Assembly: GCA_002498205.1 (NCBI GenBank)
Contig: DAGQ01000098.1
Location: forward strand, 1-23,049
DNA from: Euryarchaeota archaeon UBA596
GTDB lineage: Archaea > Thermoplasmatota > Poseidoniia > Poseidoniales > Poseidoniaceae
Length of the DNA: 23,049 nucleotides
Reading direction: 5' to 3'
The translations under genes and the position numbers were made by a program. Shown in pieces: positions 15,184-22,309 of this stretch (position 1 is the first letter of the stretch; every line of letters begins with the position of its first letter). The notes under the pieces were generated by a model that saw only the letters and a program-made list of their open reading frames with translations, searched no databases and had not been told where the DNA came from.

Positions 15184-18100
15184 TTATTCTTCTTCTATTG
15201 GTTTCTCAAGAAAACAAATTGCAGATGTTGTAATTACTAATGCTGCAATTAAAGATAATCCAATCATTGCAGCAGAGTAAAAGCCAAACAAATTAAACAC
15301 TCCCATAGGTGAAAATGTGATTACTGCAAAACCCATAATATCTGATACTGCAGCACCAAAAAGCGCAATCCCTGAAGTACTTACTACATTTTGTAAAGAT
15401 TGAGAGGGTTGTGCATTTTTATTCTTATTCTTTTCCTCCCTATATCTTTCAGTAACGTGAATACAATAATCAATACCCACTCCTAATGATAATGAAGAAA
15501 TTACCAGAGTTATCACATTCAAACTATCTCCCATCAAATAAATAAAACCATATAACCAAATTACTACTAAAATGATTGGTAAAGTTGTTAACAAAGATTG
15601 TTTAAATGATCGGAAACCAATCCATAGGGTTGTTAATACTAAAAGTGTTCCAAAAATTAAAGATCTTTGGAATTCACCTTCAAATTTCTCAGATGCTACT
15701 GCCCGTGATACTGGTTCTCCACAAGGTATTATCCAACTAACTGGGAAATTATCTTCTAAAAATGCTTCTTCTAAACTAGTATGTTGACCATTAGATTTAC
15801 TTAAATTTGTAAATGGACTCGCATCCCTCATTAATTCTTCAAGAAATAATCCCACTTCAGGGAAATTTTCTGCTTGACGGATTCCATACCTCATAACCAT
15901 ATGAGTATATCTTGGTTCTTCACCAGTAATTGTTAACCAGGGTTTAACAGGGTCTAGTGTATCACTCGGATAGATATATAATTCAACTACAGATTTAGGA
16001 ATTGCAGCACCAGTAGCACTACTTTCAGGAACACCGTAAAGATAAGTGAATCCGTAGAAAAATGCTAAACAACCTCTATCTCTAAAATCGGGATAATTGA
16101 AATTTAACAAATGAGGATTGCTTGCAATTTGAAGTGGATCTAGTTTCATTTCTTTCGGCAATAACATTTGAAGGTGGTTCAAACCTTCTTCGTCTGAAAT
16201 ATTAAGACTTGAGCATCCAACTCCATTTTCTTCTGCACTAGTATTCCAACCAACTTCCTCGAAAGGTGTTATATTGTACAGCATTGAAGCTAATGAACCC
16301 ACCACAATTTCATCTATTGCGTTTAAATCTGCGTTGTTATTAGCATCTCTTCCGATTTTATCTGCAACTTCACCATCTGGGCCAATCTTGTCAATATTTT
16401 CTCTAAATTCAGGAATACCTGCTAGAATACTTGGATGTAACATATCTCCTTCTATTAGAAGTGCTGCTTGTTCTCCTTCTGTTGGAAACCTATCAATTAC
16501 AATTTCAACACCCGCAGAAAAGTCTGCTTCTGGATCCAACATATCTTCAACTTCAAAATCACCTTCCAACGAAAACATACCAATTAAAGATGGGATTGTA
16601 ATTAAAAGTGCTAATAATAAGATAATTAAGGGTTTATTGCCATTAGTAGAAAACTTTGCAAATTTTTTCAGCATGTCTCCAACTCCTGCACTACTTAATT
16701 CTCTCTCAGGGTTAAGTTTTCCTTTCTTTGACAAATATTCATCAATACTTAATCTAACCAAAGGAACCCAAATACCAGTCAATAGAAATGCAGCAAAAAC
16801 ACCTGCTGCTGCTTCTATACCAAAACTTCGAAGTGCTGGTATATTCGAAATTAAATTTGAACCAAATGCTACTATTGTTGTTAAAGATGTTAGTAATATT
16901 GCTCTTCCAACCCTATCTAAAGTAATTCTTGTTGAAGGAATTATTCCTTTAGAATTTCTTCGCTCTTCTTTGTACCTGTGTAGTACATGTAAAGAATCGT
17001 CAATACCCAAAGCAATTATCAATATTGGTAAAAGATTAGAAAATTGCGACCTGAAAATTATCGAAATCCCAAAGAGGTTACCTATAGATGCAATCCATCC
17101 GATAAACCCTTGCATCCAAATTAAAGATAATCCTAAAGCAACCATAACTAACAATACGTCTGTTTTTCTTCTCAATGAAAGCCATAAAAACAAACTAATT
17201 ATAATCAACATAATTATGATTAATCCAACACTTGACTGCATTTCTCTATTAACTTCTACATTTATCCCAGTGGGGCCAAGTAACAAAGTTACTGTGGAAT
17301 TATCTGTGGTTCTAACTTCTCCTTCTAAAGCCAACAAACTCCATTCAAATGCACACGGAGTTCCATCTTCTGATAGTACTAAACATTGTTCTGAATTATA
17401 AATTGGTGGATTAATTACTAATTCACCATTATTAACTAAATAACCACCAACACTGATTTTTCCGTCAACCATCCCAACTTTTTTTTCTTGATATGCATCT
17501 TTCCAAACAAATGTCCATCCATCATCTTCTAGAGATAGTTTGTCAAGATGCATTAGAATCCAAGTTGAACTGGCTGTCCATCTTCCTTTTACCAAAAAAT
17601 CAGTATTGCTGATGTCTCCATTCAATGGTCCAAAAACATCAGATGTGCTGTCTTGAACAAATGTTCTATCATTTGATAACCATCTGACAAAGTTACCGTT
17701 AGAATTCATAATAATTCTATTCACAGCCAAATCAATATGTTCTTGGGTTAAATTTAGATCATCGAATTTCAAACATTCTAAATCTCCGCAATCATCCCAA
17801 TTTGTTGCTGGAGGCACTAAATTCCCATATATGTCAACTGTAGGATTAGTGATGTAACTTTCATTATTCATGAAAGTTCTTAAATGATTAGGTATGGTCA
17901 AAATCCCGTTACTTTCAACCCCTACAACATCATTTACCATAGGAGTTAGATAATCTGAAATGAGATTGTTTTCTATTATTTCTGTTTTTAATTCTATTTC
18001 TCTTAAGACTGTTAAATTAAGTATCCCTCCTTTAGGATCATTAATTGGATTTTCTAAATCATAAGGTACTATTTCTTCGGATTGAGGCAATCTAGTGTAA

Positions 18101-18414
18101 TCAAACTTCCCATTTTCTAAAAATCGATCATCTGGAGGAAAACCGGTTCCTACAAATATTGGGTCTCTAACTGTCACTAAAAGTGCAAAAATTTCGCTAG
18201 ATGTAGATAACTCTTGATTCACAAATTCTTCTGCGACAATTTCATCTGCATCAATATTATATGCTTCTAAATCAATTGGCTCTAATGCCTTAATTGCACT
18301 TGGCAATAGTAAAATAGTTAAAATAAACACGATTAAATGTACTTTATTTTTTTGGGGTATTAAAAAATTAGCGAGTCGGAAAAAATACCTTTCATTGGTA
18401 GAATTTCCACTCAT
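15184..18414 (-). CDS. RND-superfamily membrane transporter (MMPL/HAE3-like)
   Basis: The 1076-residue protein has the two-fold RND layout: TM1 (about 27-44), a large external loop (about 45-392), TM2-6 (about 397-560), TM7 (594-615), a second external loop (about 616-915) and TM8-12 (about 918-1070). The mid-membrane acidic motifs are GIDDSLHVLHRYKEER (about 470-485) in TM4 and GVGIDYCIHVTERYREE (about 972-988) in TM10, where the Asp residues are expected to carry the proton relay. This matches the MMPL/HAE3 branch, which in other organisms exports lipids, hopanoids or other hydrophobic molecules, or resembles Patched/SSD proteins. The substrate here is unknown. No adaptor or outer-membrane partner is nearby, as expected for an archaeon. 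The gene is transcribed alone, divergently from secE, with a palindrome upstream that may control it. Confidence 0.9.
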   Translation of the reverse strand: MSGNSTNERYFFRLANFLIPQKNKVHLIVFILTILLLPSAIKALEPIDLEAYNIDADEIVAEEFVNQELSTSSEIFALLVTVRDPIFVGTGFPPDDRFLENGKFDYTRLPQSEEIVPYDLENPINDPKGGILNLTVLREIELKTEIIENNLISDYLTPMVNDVVGVESNGILTIPNHLRTFMNNESYITNPTVDIYGNLVPPATNWDDCGDLECLKFDDLNLTQEHIDLAVNRIIMNSNGNFVRWLSNDRTFVQDSTSDVFGPLNGDISNTDFLVKGRWTASSTWILMHLDKLSLEDDGWTFVWKDAYQEKKVGMVDGKISVGGYLVNNGELVINPPIYNSEQCLVLSEDGTPCAFEWSLLALEGEVRTTDNSTVTLLLGPTGINVEVNREMQSSVGLIIIMLIIISLFLWLSLRRKTDVLLVMVALGLSLIWMQGFIGWIASIGNLFGISIIFRSQFSNLLPILIIALGIDDSLHVLHRYKEERRNSKGIIPSTRITLDRVGRAILLTSLTTIVAFGSNLISNIPALRSFGIEAAAGVFAAFLLTGIWVPLVRLSIDEYLSKKGKLNPERELSSAGVGDMLKKFAKFSTNGNKPLIILLLALLITIPSLIGMFSLEGDFEVEDMLDPEADFSAGVEIVIDRFPTEGEQAALLIEGDMLHPSILAGIPEFRENIDKIGPDGEVADKIGRDANNNADLNAIDEIVVGSLASMLYNITPFEEVGWNTSAEENGVGCSSLNISDEEGLNHLQMLLPKEMKLDPLQIASNPHLLNFNYPDFRDRGCLAFFYGFTYLYGVPESSATGAAIPKSVVELYIYPSDTLDPVKPWLTITGEEPRYTHMVMRYGIRQAENFPEVGLFLEELMRDASPFTNLSKSNGQHTSLEEAFLEDNFPVSWIIPCGEPVSRAVASEKFEGEFQRSLIFGTLLVLTTLWIGFRSFKQSLLTTLPIILVVIWLYGFIYLMGDSLNVITLVISSLSLGVGIDYCIHVTERYREEKNKNKNAQPSQSLQNVVSTSGIALFGAAVSDIMGFAVITFSPMGVFNLFGFYSAAMIGLSLIAALVITTSAICFLEKPIEEE

Positions 18415-18441
18415 ATTAAATTCCCATATTTTTTACTTCAT

Positions 18442-18467
18442 AACATTGTGTATTGTTACATAATGTT
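18442..18467. promoter_or_regulatory. Near-perfect palindrome upstream of the RND gene (candidate operator)
   Basis: AACATTGTGTA (18442-18452), a 4-base centre TTGT, then TACATAATGTT (18457-18467) gives 11-base arms with a single mismatch. It lies 28 bases before the RND start codon, between that start and a probable TATA box at 18471-18479, which is where a dimeric repressor would block transcription. On the plus strand the palindrome is followed by CTTTTTTTAT, so a terminator for antisense transcription is an alternative reading. Confidence 0.6.
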
Positions 18468-18470
18468 CTT

Positions 18471-18479
18471 TTTTTATAA
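18471..18479 (-). promoter_or_regulatory. Candidate TATA box for the RND gene
   Basis: TTATAAAAA on the minus strand lies 57 bases before the RND start codon. A start site about 25 bases downstream would fall inside the adjacent palindrome. Composition and position fit an archaeal TATA element, but the whole region is AT-rich. Confidence 0.4.
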
Positions 18480-18518
18480 CTAGATTCATAATTCACATCA
18501 ATATTTTTGGCGGTTTGC

Positions 18519-18525
18519 TTTAAAT
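18519..18525 (+). promoter_or_regulatory. Candidate TATA box for the secE-spt5-ribosomal operon
   Basis: TTTAAAT lies 37 bases before the secE ATG, preceded by a G/C-containing stretch (GGCGGTTTGC) that could include BRE. Transcription would begin near 18548, leaving a short leader with GAGG (18551-18554). It is the only AT-only heptamer close to the gene in an otherwise mixed leader. Confidence 0.45.
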
Positions 18526-18561
18526 GTCGCTGTAAGGTCGGACGGCCGCTGAGGATTATAT

Positions 18562-18831
18562 ATGGCCGAATTTGATGCTGACGGAGAACAACGTAGATTC
18601 GAGGATACTGTACAAGAATGGCAAGATTCTATTGAGTCAAATGTTCGTAAAATCGGAAAGGGTTCATGGGCAAGAATTTTGCGTATGGCTCGAAAACCGT
18701 CAAAAAAGGAATTAAAACAAACAATTTATGTCTGTGGTATCGGTATGATAGTTCTTGGTTTTATTGGTTTCGTAGTTCTAGTAATAATGGATAATTTCCT
18801 TCCTTGGGTATTTAATTCATTGATGAATTGA
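18562..18831 (+). CDS. secE: Preprotein translocase subunit SecE (Sss1/Sec61-gamma)
   Basis: The 89-residue subunit clamps the SecY channel. An amphipathic N-terminal part (EDTVQEWQDSIESNV), the conserved segment RILRMARKPSKKELKQT (about 38-54), and a single C-terminal transmembrane helix with GFIGFVVLVIMD (about 73-84) match archaeal SecE. The length is slightly above the usual 55-65 because of the acidic N-terminus. GAGG lies 7 bases upstream. It directly precedes spt5/nusG, the common archaeal order. Confidence 0.9.
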   Translation: MAEFDADGEQRRFEDTVQEWQDSIESNVRKIGKGSWARILRMARKPSKKELKQTIYVCGIGMIVLGFIGFVVLVIMDNFLPWVFNSLMN

Positions 18832-18841
18832 GTTGATTAAA

Positions 18842-19783
18842 ATGGCTGATAGTTACATTGTATTTGTAAGACATGGTGAAAAATTGTTGCTTCTAAAAAG
18901 AGCAAGTGAAGAATTTATGGGACAATGGGATGGAGTTTTTGATTATGGCGATGGCCACAATCAAGAAAATGTTCTCAATAGAGTTTCAGATGCGACTGGC
19001 ATTACATTAGAAAATTTGACATTTGTTAGAGCTGCTGAAAATGCGAGATATATTGAAATCGGAAATAGGGTATCCGACATTACTCCTGTTTTAGTGATGA
19101 GTGAAACCGAGGAGATCACACCATCTACAATATATGATGATTTTACATGGGTTGATCCTGGAGACATATCTTGGGAAAATAGAGAAAAACATAATTCAAG
19201 AACTCTATGTTATACTGACAACAGAGTTGATGGTTCCGAAAGATGGTTAGTTGAAATGTATGGAGATGTTGCTTCATGCCTTTACATTGTTAAGACCGCA
19301 ATTGGTTCCGAAAAGAAAGTCGCTCAAGAAATGCATGCAAGACTATCTGGTACTGGAAGTCTTCAAACAGCATTAGGAGAAATCTTCAGTGTTCTACACC
19401 CTACTCAAATGAGAGGATATGTATTTGTTGAGGCAAGTGCTAAGCATCACGTTGAAAAATTAATTGGTCGTGTTGGAGGTAAAGACCGTGCTACCAGAGG
19501 AGTAGTAACTACAACACCATTAAAGAATGCAAAAGGCGTTCTTGGTGCTGAAGTTCCATTACAAGACGTGCTACCTTATCTGGAACCAAAATCAGCTACA
19601 ACTGGAATTGATATCGGTTGCTTAGTTGAAATCATTAGTGGTGCATTCAAAGGTGAAAAGGCAAGAGTACTTGCTGTTGCAGACACTAAAGAAGAGATTT
19701 CAATGGAATTATACGAAGCTGATATTCCTATGACATTAAACATGCGTGCGGACCATGTTAGAGTTATTGAAAGGATTGAATGA
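18842..19783 (+). CDS. spt5: Spt5/NusG elongation factor with N-terminal Nudix-like domain
   Basis: The C-terminal half is archaeal Spt5/NusG, which clamps RNA polymerase onto DNA with Spt4. The NGN domain begins CLYIVKTAIGSEKKVAQEM (about 146-164 from ATG 18842) and includes MRGYVFVEASAKHHVEKLI (190-208); the KOW domain contains IGCLVEIISGAFKGEKARVL (258-277). Normal archaeal Spt5 is about 150 residues; this one is 313. The extra N-terminal part (about 2-135) reads as a Nudix fold: VRHGEKLLLLKRA, FMGQWDGVFDYGDG, a helix ENVLNRVSDATGI where the Nudix box should be, and FTWVDPGDI, a typical Nudix ending. In that box the conserved R, E and EE are replaced by N, R and DA, so hydrolase activity is doubtful. 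A TTG at 18833 is in frame, but ATG 18842 is preferred. The gene follows secE with 10 bases between. Confidence 0.9.
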   Translation: MADSYIVFVRHGEKLLLLKRASEEFMGQWDGVFDYGDGHNQENVLNRVSDATGITLENLTFVRAAENARYIEIGNRVSDITPVLVMSETEEITPSTIYDDFTWVDPGDISWENREKHNSRTLCYTDNRVDGSERWLVEMYGDVASCLYIVKTAIGSEKKVAQEMHARLSGTGSLQTALGEIFSVLHPTQMRGYVFVEASAKHHVEKLIGRVGGKDRATRGVVTTTPLKNAKGVLGAEVPLQDVLPYLEPKSATTGIDIGCLVEIISGAFKGEKARVLAVADTKEEISMELYEADIPMTLNMRADHVRVIERIE

Positions 19784-19796
19784 GGAATAACCGCGA

Positions 19797-19803
19797 TTAA
19801 ATA
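19797..19803 (+). promoter_or_regulatory. Possible internal TATA box before rpl11
   Basis: TTAAATA follows CCGCGA (BRE-like) 42 bases before the rpl11 ATG. A start near 19827 would place the GGTGA Shine-Dalgarno (19835-19839) in a very short leader. It could give the ribosomal genes extra transcription independent of secE-spt5. The call rests on sequence resemblance only. Confidence 0.35.
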
Positions 19804-19844
19804 GGGGAAGTAGGTCGCAGAGTCGCTACAGAAAGGTGAAAATC

Positions 19845-20129
19845 ATGTCAGACAACTGGACTAGCCGTCGTATTCGTAAAGCATTAGGTGTGAAAAAATG
19901 CAATGGAAGTTGGGAAGCTGCTGTAGAAGAATTAACTATGGATCAGGTGATTACAATCGCTAAAGAGAAAAGTTCTGAAGATGGTAATTTAACTGGTGCA
20001 GATATACGTGCAATGTCTAGAGAAGTTATTGGAACATGCCAATCAATGAGGGTCTGTGTAGATGGAATGAGGCCTAAGAAAGTCATCCAAGCAATGGATG
20101 CGGGAGATTATGACGAGAAATTCAATTAA
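19845..20129 (+). CDS. rpl11: Ribosomal protein L11, C-terminal domain only
   Basis: The 94-residue product aligns by eye with the hinge and C-terminal RNA-binding domain of L11. IRKALGVKKCNGS (about 9-21) corresponds to the end of the N-terminal domain and hinge, LTMDQVITIAKEK (30-42) to the first CTD helix, and EVIGTCQSMRVCVDG (60-74) plus KKVIQAMDAGDYDEKF (78-93) to the rRNA-contacting end. Archaeal L11 is about 160 residues; the whole N-terminal domain with its PPLGPxLGPxGxN motif is missing. The gap to spt5 is 61 bases and no frame in it encodes that domain, so this is neither a frameshift nor a start misassignment. ATG 19845 has GGTGA 5 bases upstream; GTG 19836 is inside that site. Its position before rpl1, rpl10 and rpl12 confirms identity. 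Confidence 0.9.
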   Translation: MSDNWTSRRIRKALGVKKCNGSWEAAVEELTMDQVITIAKEKSSEDGNLTGADIRAMSREVIGTCQSMRVCVDGMRPKKVIQAMDAGDYDEKFN

Positions 20130-20143
20130 TTAAAACACGAATT

Positions 20144-20170
20144 GCGGGAGAGGTGTTCCTCGCTAACCGC
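20144..20170 (+). promoter_or_regulatory. Hairpin with asymmetric loop before rpl1, candidate L1 autoregulatory site
   Basis: GCGG (20144-20147) pairs with CCGC (20167-20170) and GAGG (20150-20153) with CCTC (20158-20161), closed by TGTT, leaving an internal loop of GA against GCTAA. Two short helices around an asymmetric loop, with GGGAG on the 5' strand, resemble the L1 binding site of 23S rRNA and of L1-repressed mRNAs known from bacteria and methanogens. It ends just before the rpl1 Shine-Dalgarno (GAGGTGA, 20172-20178). Confidence 0.55.
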
Positions 20171-20184
20171 AGAGGTGAAAAAAT

Positions 20185-20829
20185 ATGGAAGAAAAAATAA
20201 ATGATGCATTGAAATCTGCTCTTGAAAGAGCACCTGAACGTAAATTTACAGAGTCTGTAGAACTTGCTTTTACTCTAAAAGATGTAGATTTAAAAATTCC
20301 AACAAACCGTGTTCAAGAAGAGATTAGACTTCCTCATGGACGTGGTAAGGAAATAAAAATTGCAATGTTTGCTGCTGGTGAATTAGCTACAAAAGCAAAA
20401 AAAGGCGATATTCATATTATTGATCCTTCCACAATAGAAGATCTTGGTGGAAACAAAAGTTCTGCTAAAAAATTAGCAAATAAATATGATTATTTCCTTT
20501 CAGAAGTCCCTCACATGGGTCTTGTTGGAAGATACCTTGGTGTTGTTTTAGGTCCAAGAGGTAAAATGCCGAGACCTGTACCTCCAACAGTCGATCCAAG
20601 TATGATGGCTGCGGGATTAAAAAATACAGTTGTAGTTAGAAGTCGAGATAAAATGACATTTCATGTAGCAATTGGAACAAGAAATCAAAGTGAAGAACAA
20701 CTTATGGAAAATGTAATGACTGTTTATACTAGAGTTACATCAAAATTAGAAAGAGGTATAGGAAATATTAGATCATTATACATTAAAACATCAATGGGTC
20801 CTTCGATTCCAGTAGAGGTGATTAACTAA
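20185..20829 (+). CDS. rpl1: Ribosomal protein L1
   Basis: The 214-residue protein of the large-subunit L1 stalk has the usual archaeal length. The family signature MGLVGRYLGVVLGPRGKMPRP is seen at about residues 111-131 (read in part as LGVVLGPRGKMP), domain I strands occur at both ends, and SLYIKTSMGPSIPVEV closes the chain. L1 binds 23S rRNA helices 76-78 and in several prokaryotes represses its own operon. GAGGTGA lies 6 bases before the ATG, behind a hairpin that may be the target for such control. The stop shares one base with the rpl10 start (TAATG). Confidence 0.96.
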   Translation: MEEKINDALKSALERAPERKFTESVELAFTLKDVDLKIPTNRVQEEIRLPHGRGKEIKIAMFAAGELATKAKKGDIHIIDPSTIEDLGGNKSSAKKLANKYDYFLSEVPHMGLVGRYLGVVLGPRGKMPRPVPPTVDPSMMAAGLKNTVVVRSRDKMTFHVAIGTRNQSEEQLMENVMTVYTRVTSKLERGIGNIRSLYIKTSMGPSIPVEVIN

Positions 20830-21842
20830 TGATAGCAAAAGCTGCTCCTTGGAAACACGGAACTATCTCAAAATTGACTGAAGATATCTCTCGAGGTGGG
20901 ACTTTAGCAATAATTGACATTCACGGAATTCCTGCTGGTGCTATGCTCGGCATGAGAAAGACACTAAGAGAATCAATGTCAATTAGAGTTGCTAAAAAGA
21001 AACTAATGAATCGTGCTTGGAATGAAGCAAATTTAGATACTAAAATTCTTGATGAAATGTATGGTAATGCCGTACAACCTGCATTAGTTCAATCATCAAA
21101 ATACGATAGTTTTGCTCTATTTTCTGAATTAAAGAAGACTGAAGCTGGAAGAGCGGCAAAACCTGGAGATGTTGCTCCACAAGATATCATTGTGGAAAAA
21201 CAAGACACTGGATTAGCACCAGGGCCTATAGTTGGTGATTTGAACTCAATTGGAATTCCTGCAAAAATTATGAAAGGATCTGTCCATATCCAAAAAGATA
21301 CTGTCGCTATAAAAGAAGGTGAAACTTTTGAAGGTGATTTAGGTATGATGCTTTCTAAATTAGGAATAAATCCTATTGTAACTGGTTTAAAATTAATTTC
21401 AACATACGAGAATGGAACAAAATTCACTCCTGATATCTTAGATATTAACTTTGATGATTTCCGTTCAGAAGTAATTGGTGCTGTGTCTGCAACATTCAAT
21501 TTAGCTTGTAACATCAGTTGGTTAACTAAAGTTACAATGCCTACAATGTTAACTAAAGCAGCTTCTGAAGCAATGAATGTTGCTGTAGAAGCAGGAATAA
21601 TGACGGACAAAACACTACCTATCTTTATTGGAAGAGCTAATGCATCAATGCTTGGATTAGCTTCACAATTAGATTCCTCGGCCCTCGATGATGAGTTGGC
21701 CTCACAATTAGGAGCGGCTGCTACAGCCGCTGCTGCAACTACACCTGTGGTTGAAGAAACTGAATCTGCTCCCGCTGAGGCAGAAGAAGAAGAGGAAGAT
21801 GAACCTGAAGAATTCGGGGGACTTGGCGACCTGTTCGGTTAG
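20829..21842 (+). CDS. rpl10: Ribosomal protein L10 (P0)
   Basis: The 337-residue archaeal P0 is the base of the ribosomal stalk. The N-terminal rRNA-binding domain includes GGTLAIIDIHGIPAGAMLGM (about 18-37) and RVAKKKLMNRA. The inserted domain II typical of archaea and eukaryotes is present (about 110-190, with GPIVGDLNSIGIPAKIMKGS). Helices near 250-300 should bind L12 dimers. The C-terminus is Ala-rich, then acidic, and ends EEFGGLGDLFG, the factor-binding tail shared with L12. Everything looks intact, in contrast to the shortened L11 that normally sits beside P0 at the GTPase-associated centre. It starts one base before the end of rpl1, so translation is coupled. Confidence 0.96.
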   Translation: MIAKAAPWKHGTISKLTEDISRGGTLAIIDIHGIPAGAMLGMRKTLRESMSIRVAKKKLMNRAWNEANLDTKILDEMYGNAVQPALVQSSKYDSFALFSELKKTEAGRAAKPGDVAPQDIIVEKQDTGLAPGPIVGDLNSIGIPAKIMKGSVHIQKDTVAIKEGETFEGDLGMMLSKLGINPIVTGLKLISTYENGTKFTPDILDINFDDFRSEVIGAVSATFNLACNISWLTKVTMPTMLTKAASEAMNVAVEAGIMTDKTLPIFIGRANASMLGLASQLDSSALDDELASQLGAAATAAAATTPVVEETESAPAEAEEEEEDEPEEFGGLGDLFG

Positions 21843-21869
21843 AACAAAAAAATAAGAGGTGAATAAAAA

Positions 21870-22175
21870 ATGGAATATGTATATGCTGCTATGTTACTGC
21901 ATTCCGCAGGCAAGGAGATTAATGAAAAGAACGTGAAAGCCGTACTAAAAGGTGCTGGCGCTGATGTTGATGATGGTAGAATTAAGGCTTTAATCGCATC
22001 ATTAGATGGAATAGACATTGATGAAGCAATGTCAACTGCTGTTGCTGCACCTGTAGCCGCTGCTCCTGCAGCTGGTGGATCTGGTGCTGGTGAAGCTGCT
22101 GTTGAAGAAGCTCCTGCTGAGGAAGAAGAAGAAGAAGAAGCTGGATTTGAAGGTCTAGGTTCACTCTTCGGTTAA
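21870..22175 (+). CDS. rpl12: Ribosomal protein L12 (P1), stalk protein
   Basis: The 101-residue acidic stalk protein dimerises and recruits translation factors. The N-terminal dimer domain starts MEYVYAAMLLHSAGKEINEK and contains VKAVLKGAGADVDDGRI (about 24-40). An Ala/Gly/Pro hinge (about 59-80) leads to a run of glutamates and the end GFEGLGSLFG. The tail matches that of L10, as expected. The Shine-Dalgarno GAGGTGA lies 5 bases upstream. It is the last gene of the secE-to-L12 block. Confidence 0.96.
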   Translation: MEYVYAAMLLHSAGKEINEKNVKAVLKGAGADVDDGRIKALIASLDGIDIDEAMSTAVAAPVAAAPAAGGSGAGEAAVEEAPAEEEEEEEAGFEGLGSLFG

Positions 22176-22194
22176 TCAAAGCAATAAGAGAAAT

Positions 22195-22254
22195 ACCGAG
22201 CAATATTTGCAATTAGTGGGCTTAGTTCCACATATCGGTCAATGCCTCTTAGGC
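22195..22254 (+). other. Possible structured 3' region after rpl12 (hairpin cluster)
   Basis: Downstream of rpl12, ACCGA (22195-22199) can pair with TCGGT (22235-22239), enclosing two hairpins: GCAA-TAT-TTGC (22200-22210) and GTGG-(8)-CCAC (22216-22231). A third small hairpin, GCCT-CTT-AGGC, follows at 22244-22254, then A/T-rich sequence containing TAAATAAA (22257-22264) that may serve as promoter for the next gene. Stems are only 4-5 bp, so a chance arrangement is possible. It could be a transcript end, a processing signal or a small RNA. Confidence 0.3.
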
Positions 22255-22309
22255 CGTAAATAAACAAAAATAAAACAAGAATTCAAGGCTAGTACTCTCT
22301 AGCGTTTGC

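Noticed and set aside
16274..17401. A 375-codon open frame on the plus strand inside the RND gene
   Set aside because: It is antisense to a clear RND protein with intact motifs; the translation is low in complexity (Ser/Ile/Asn/Pro-rich) and matches no protein pattern. The long frame comes from AT-rich codon use on the other strand.
19784..19844. A frameshifted N-terminal half of L11 between spt5 and rpl11
   Set aside because: Only 61 bases are available and no frame shows the conserved L11 start motifs, so a frameshift cannot explain the short protein.
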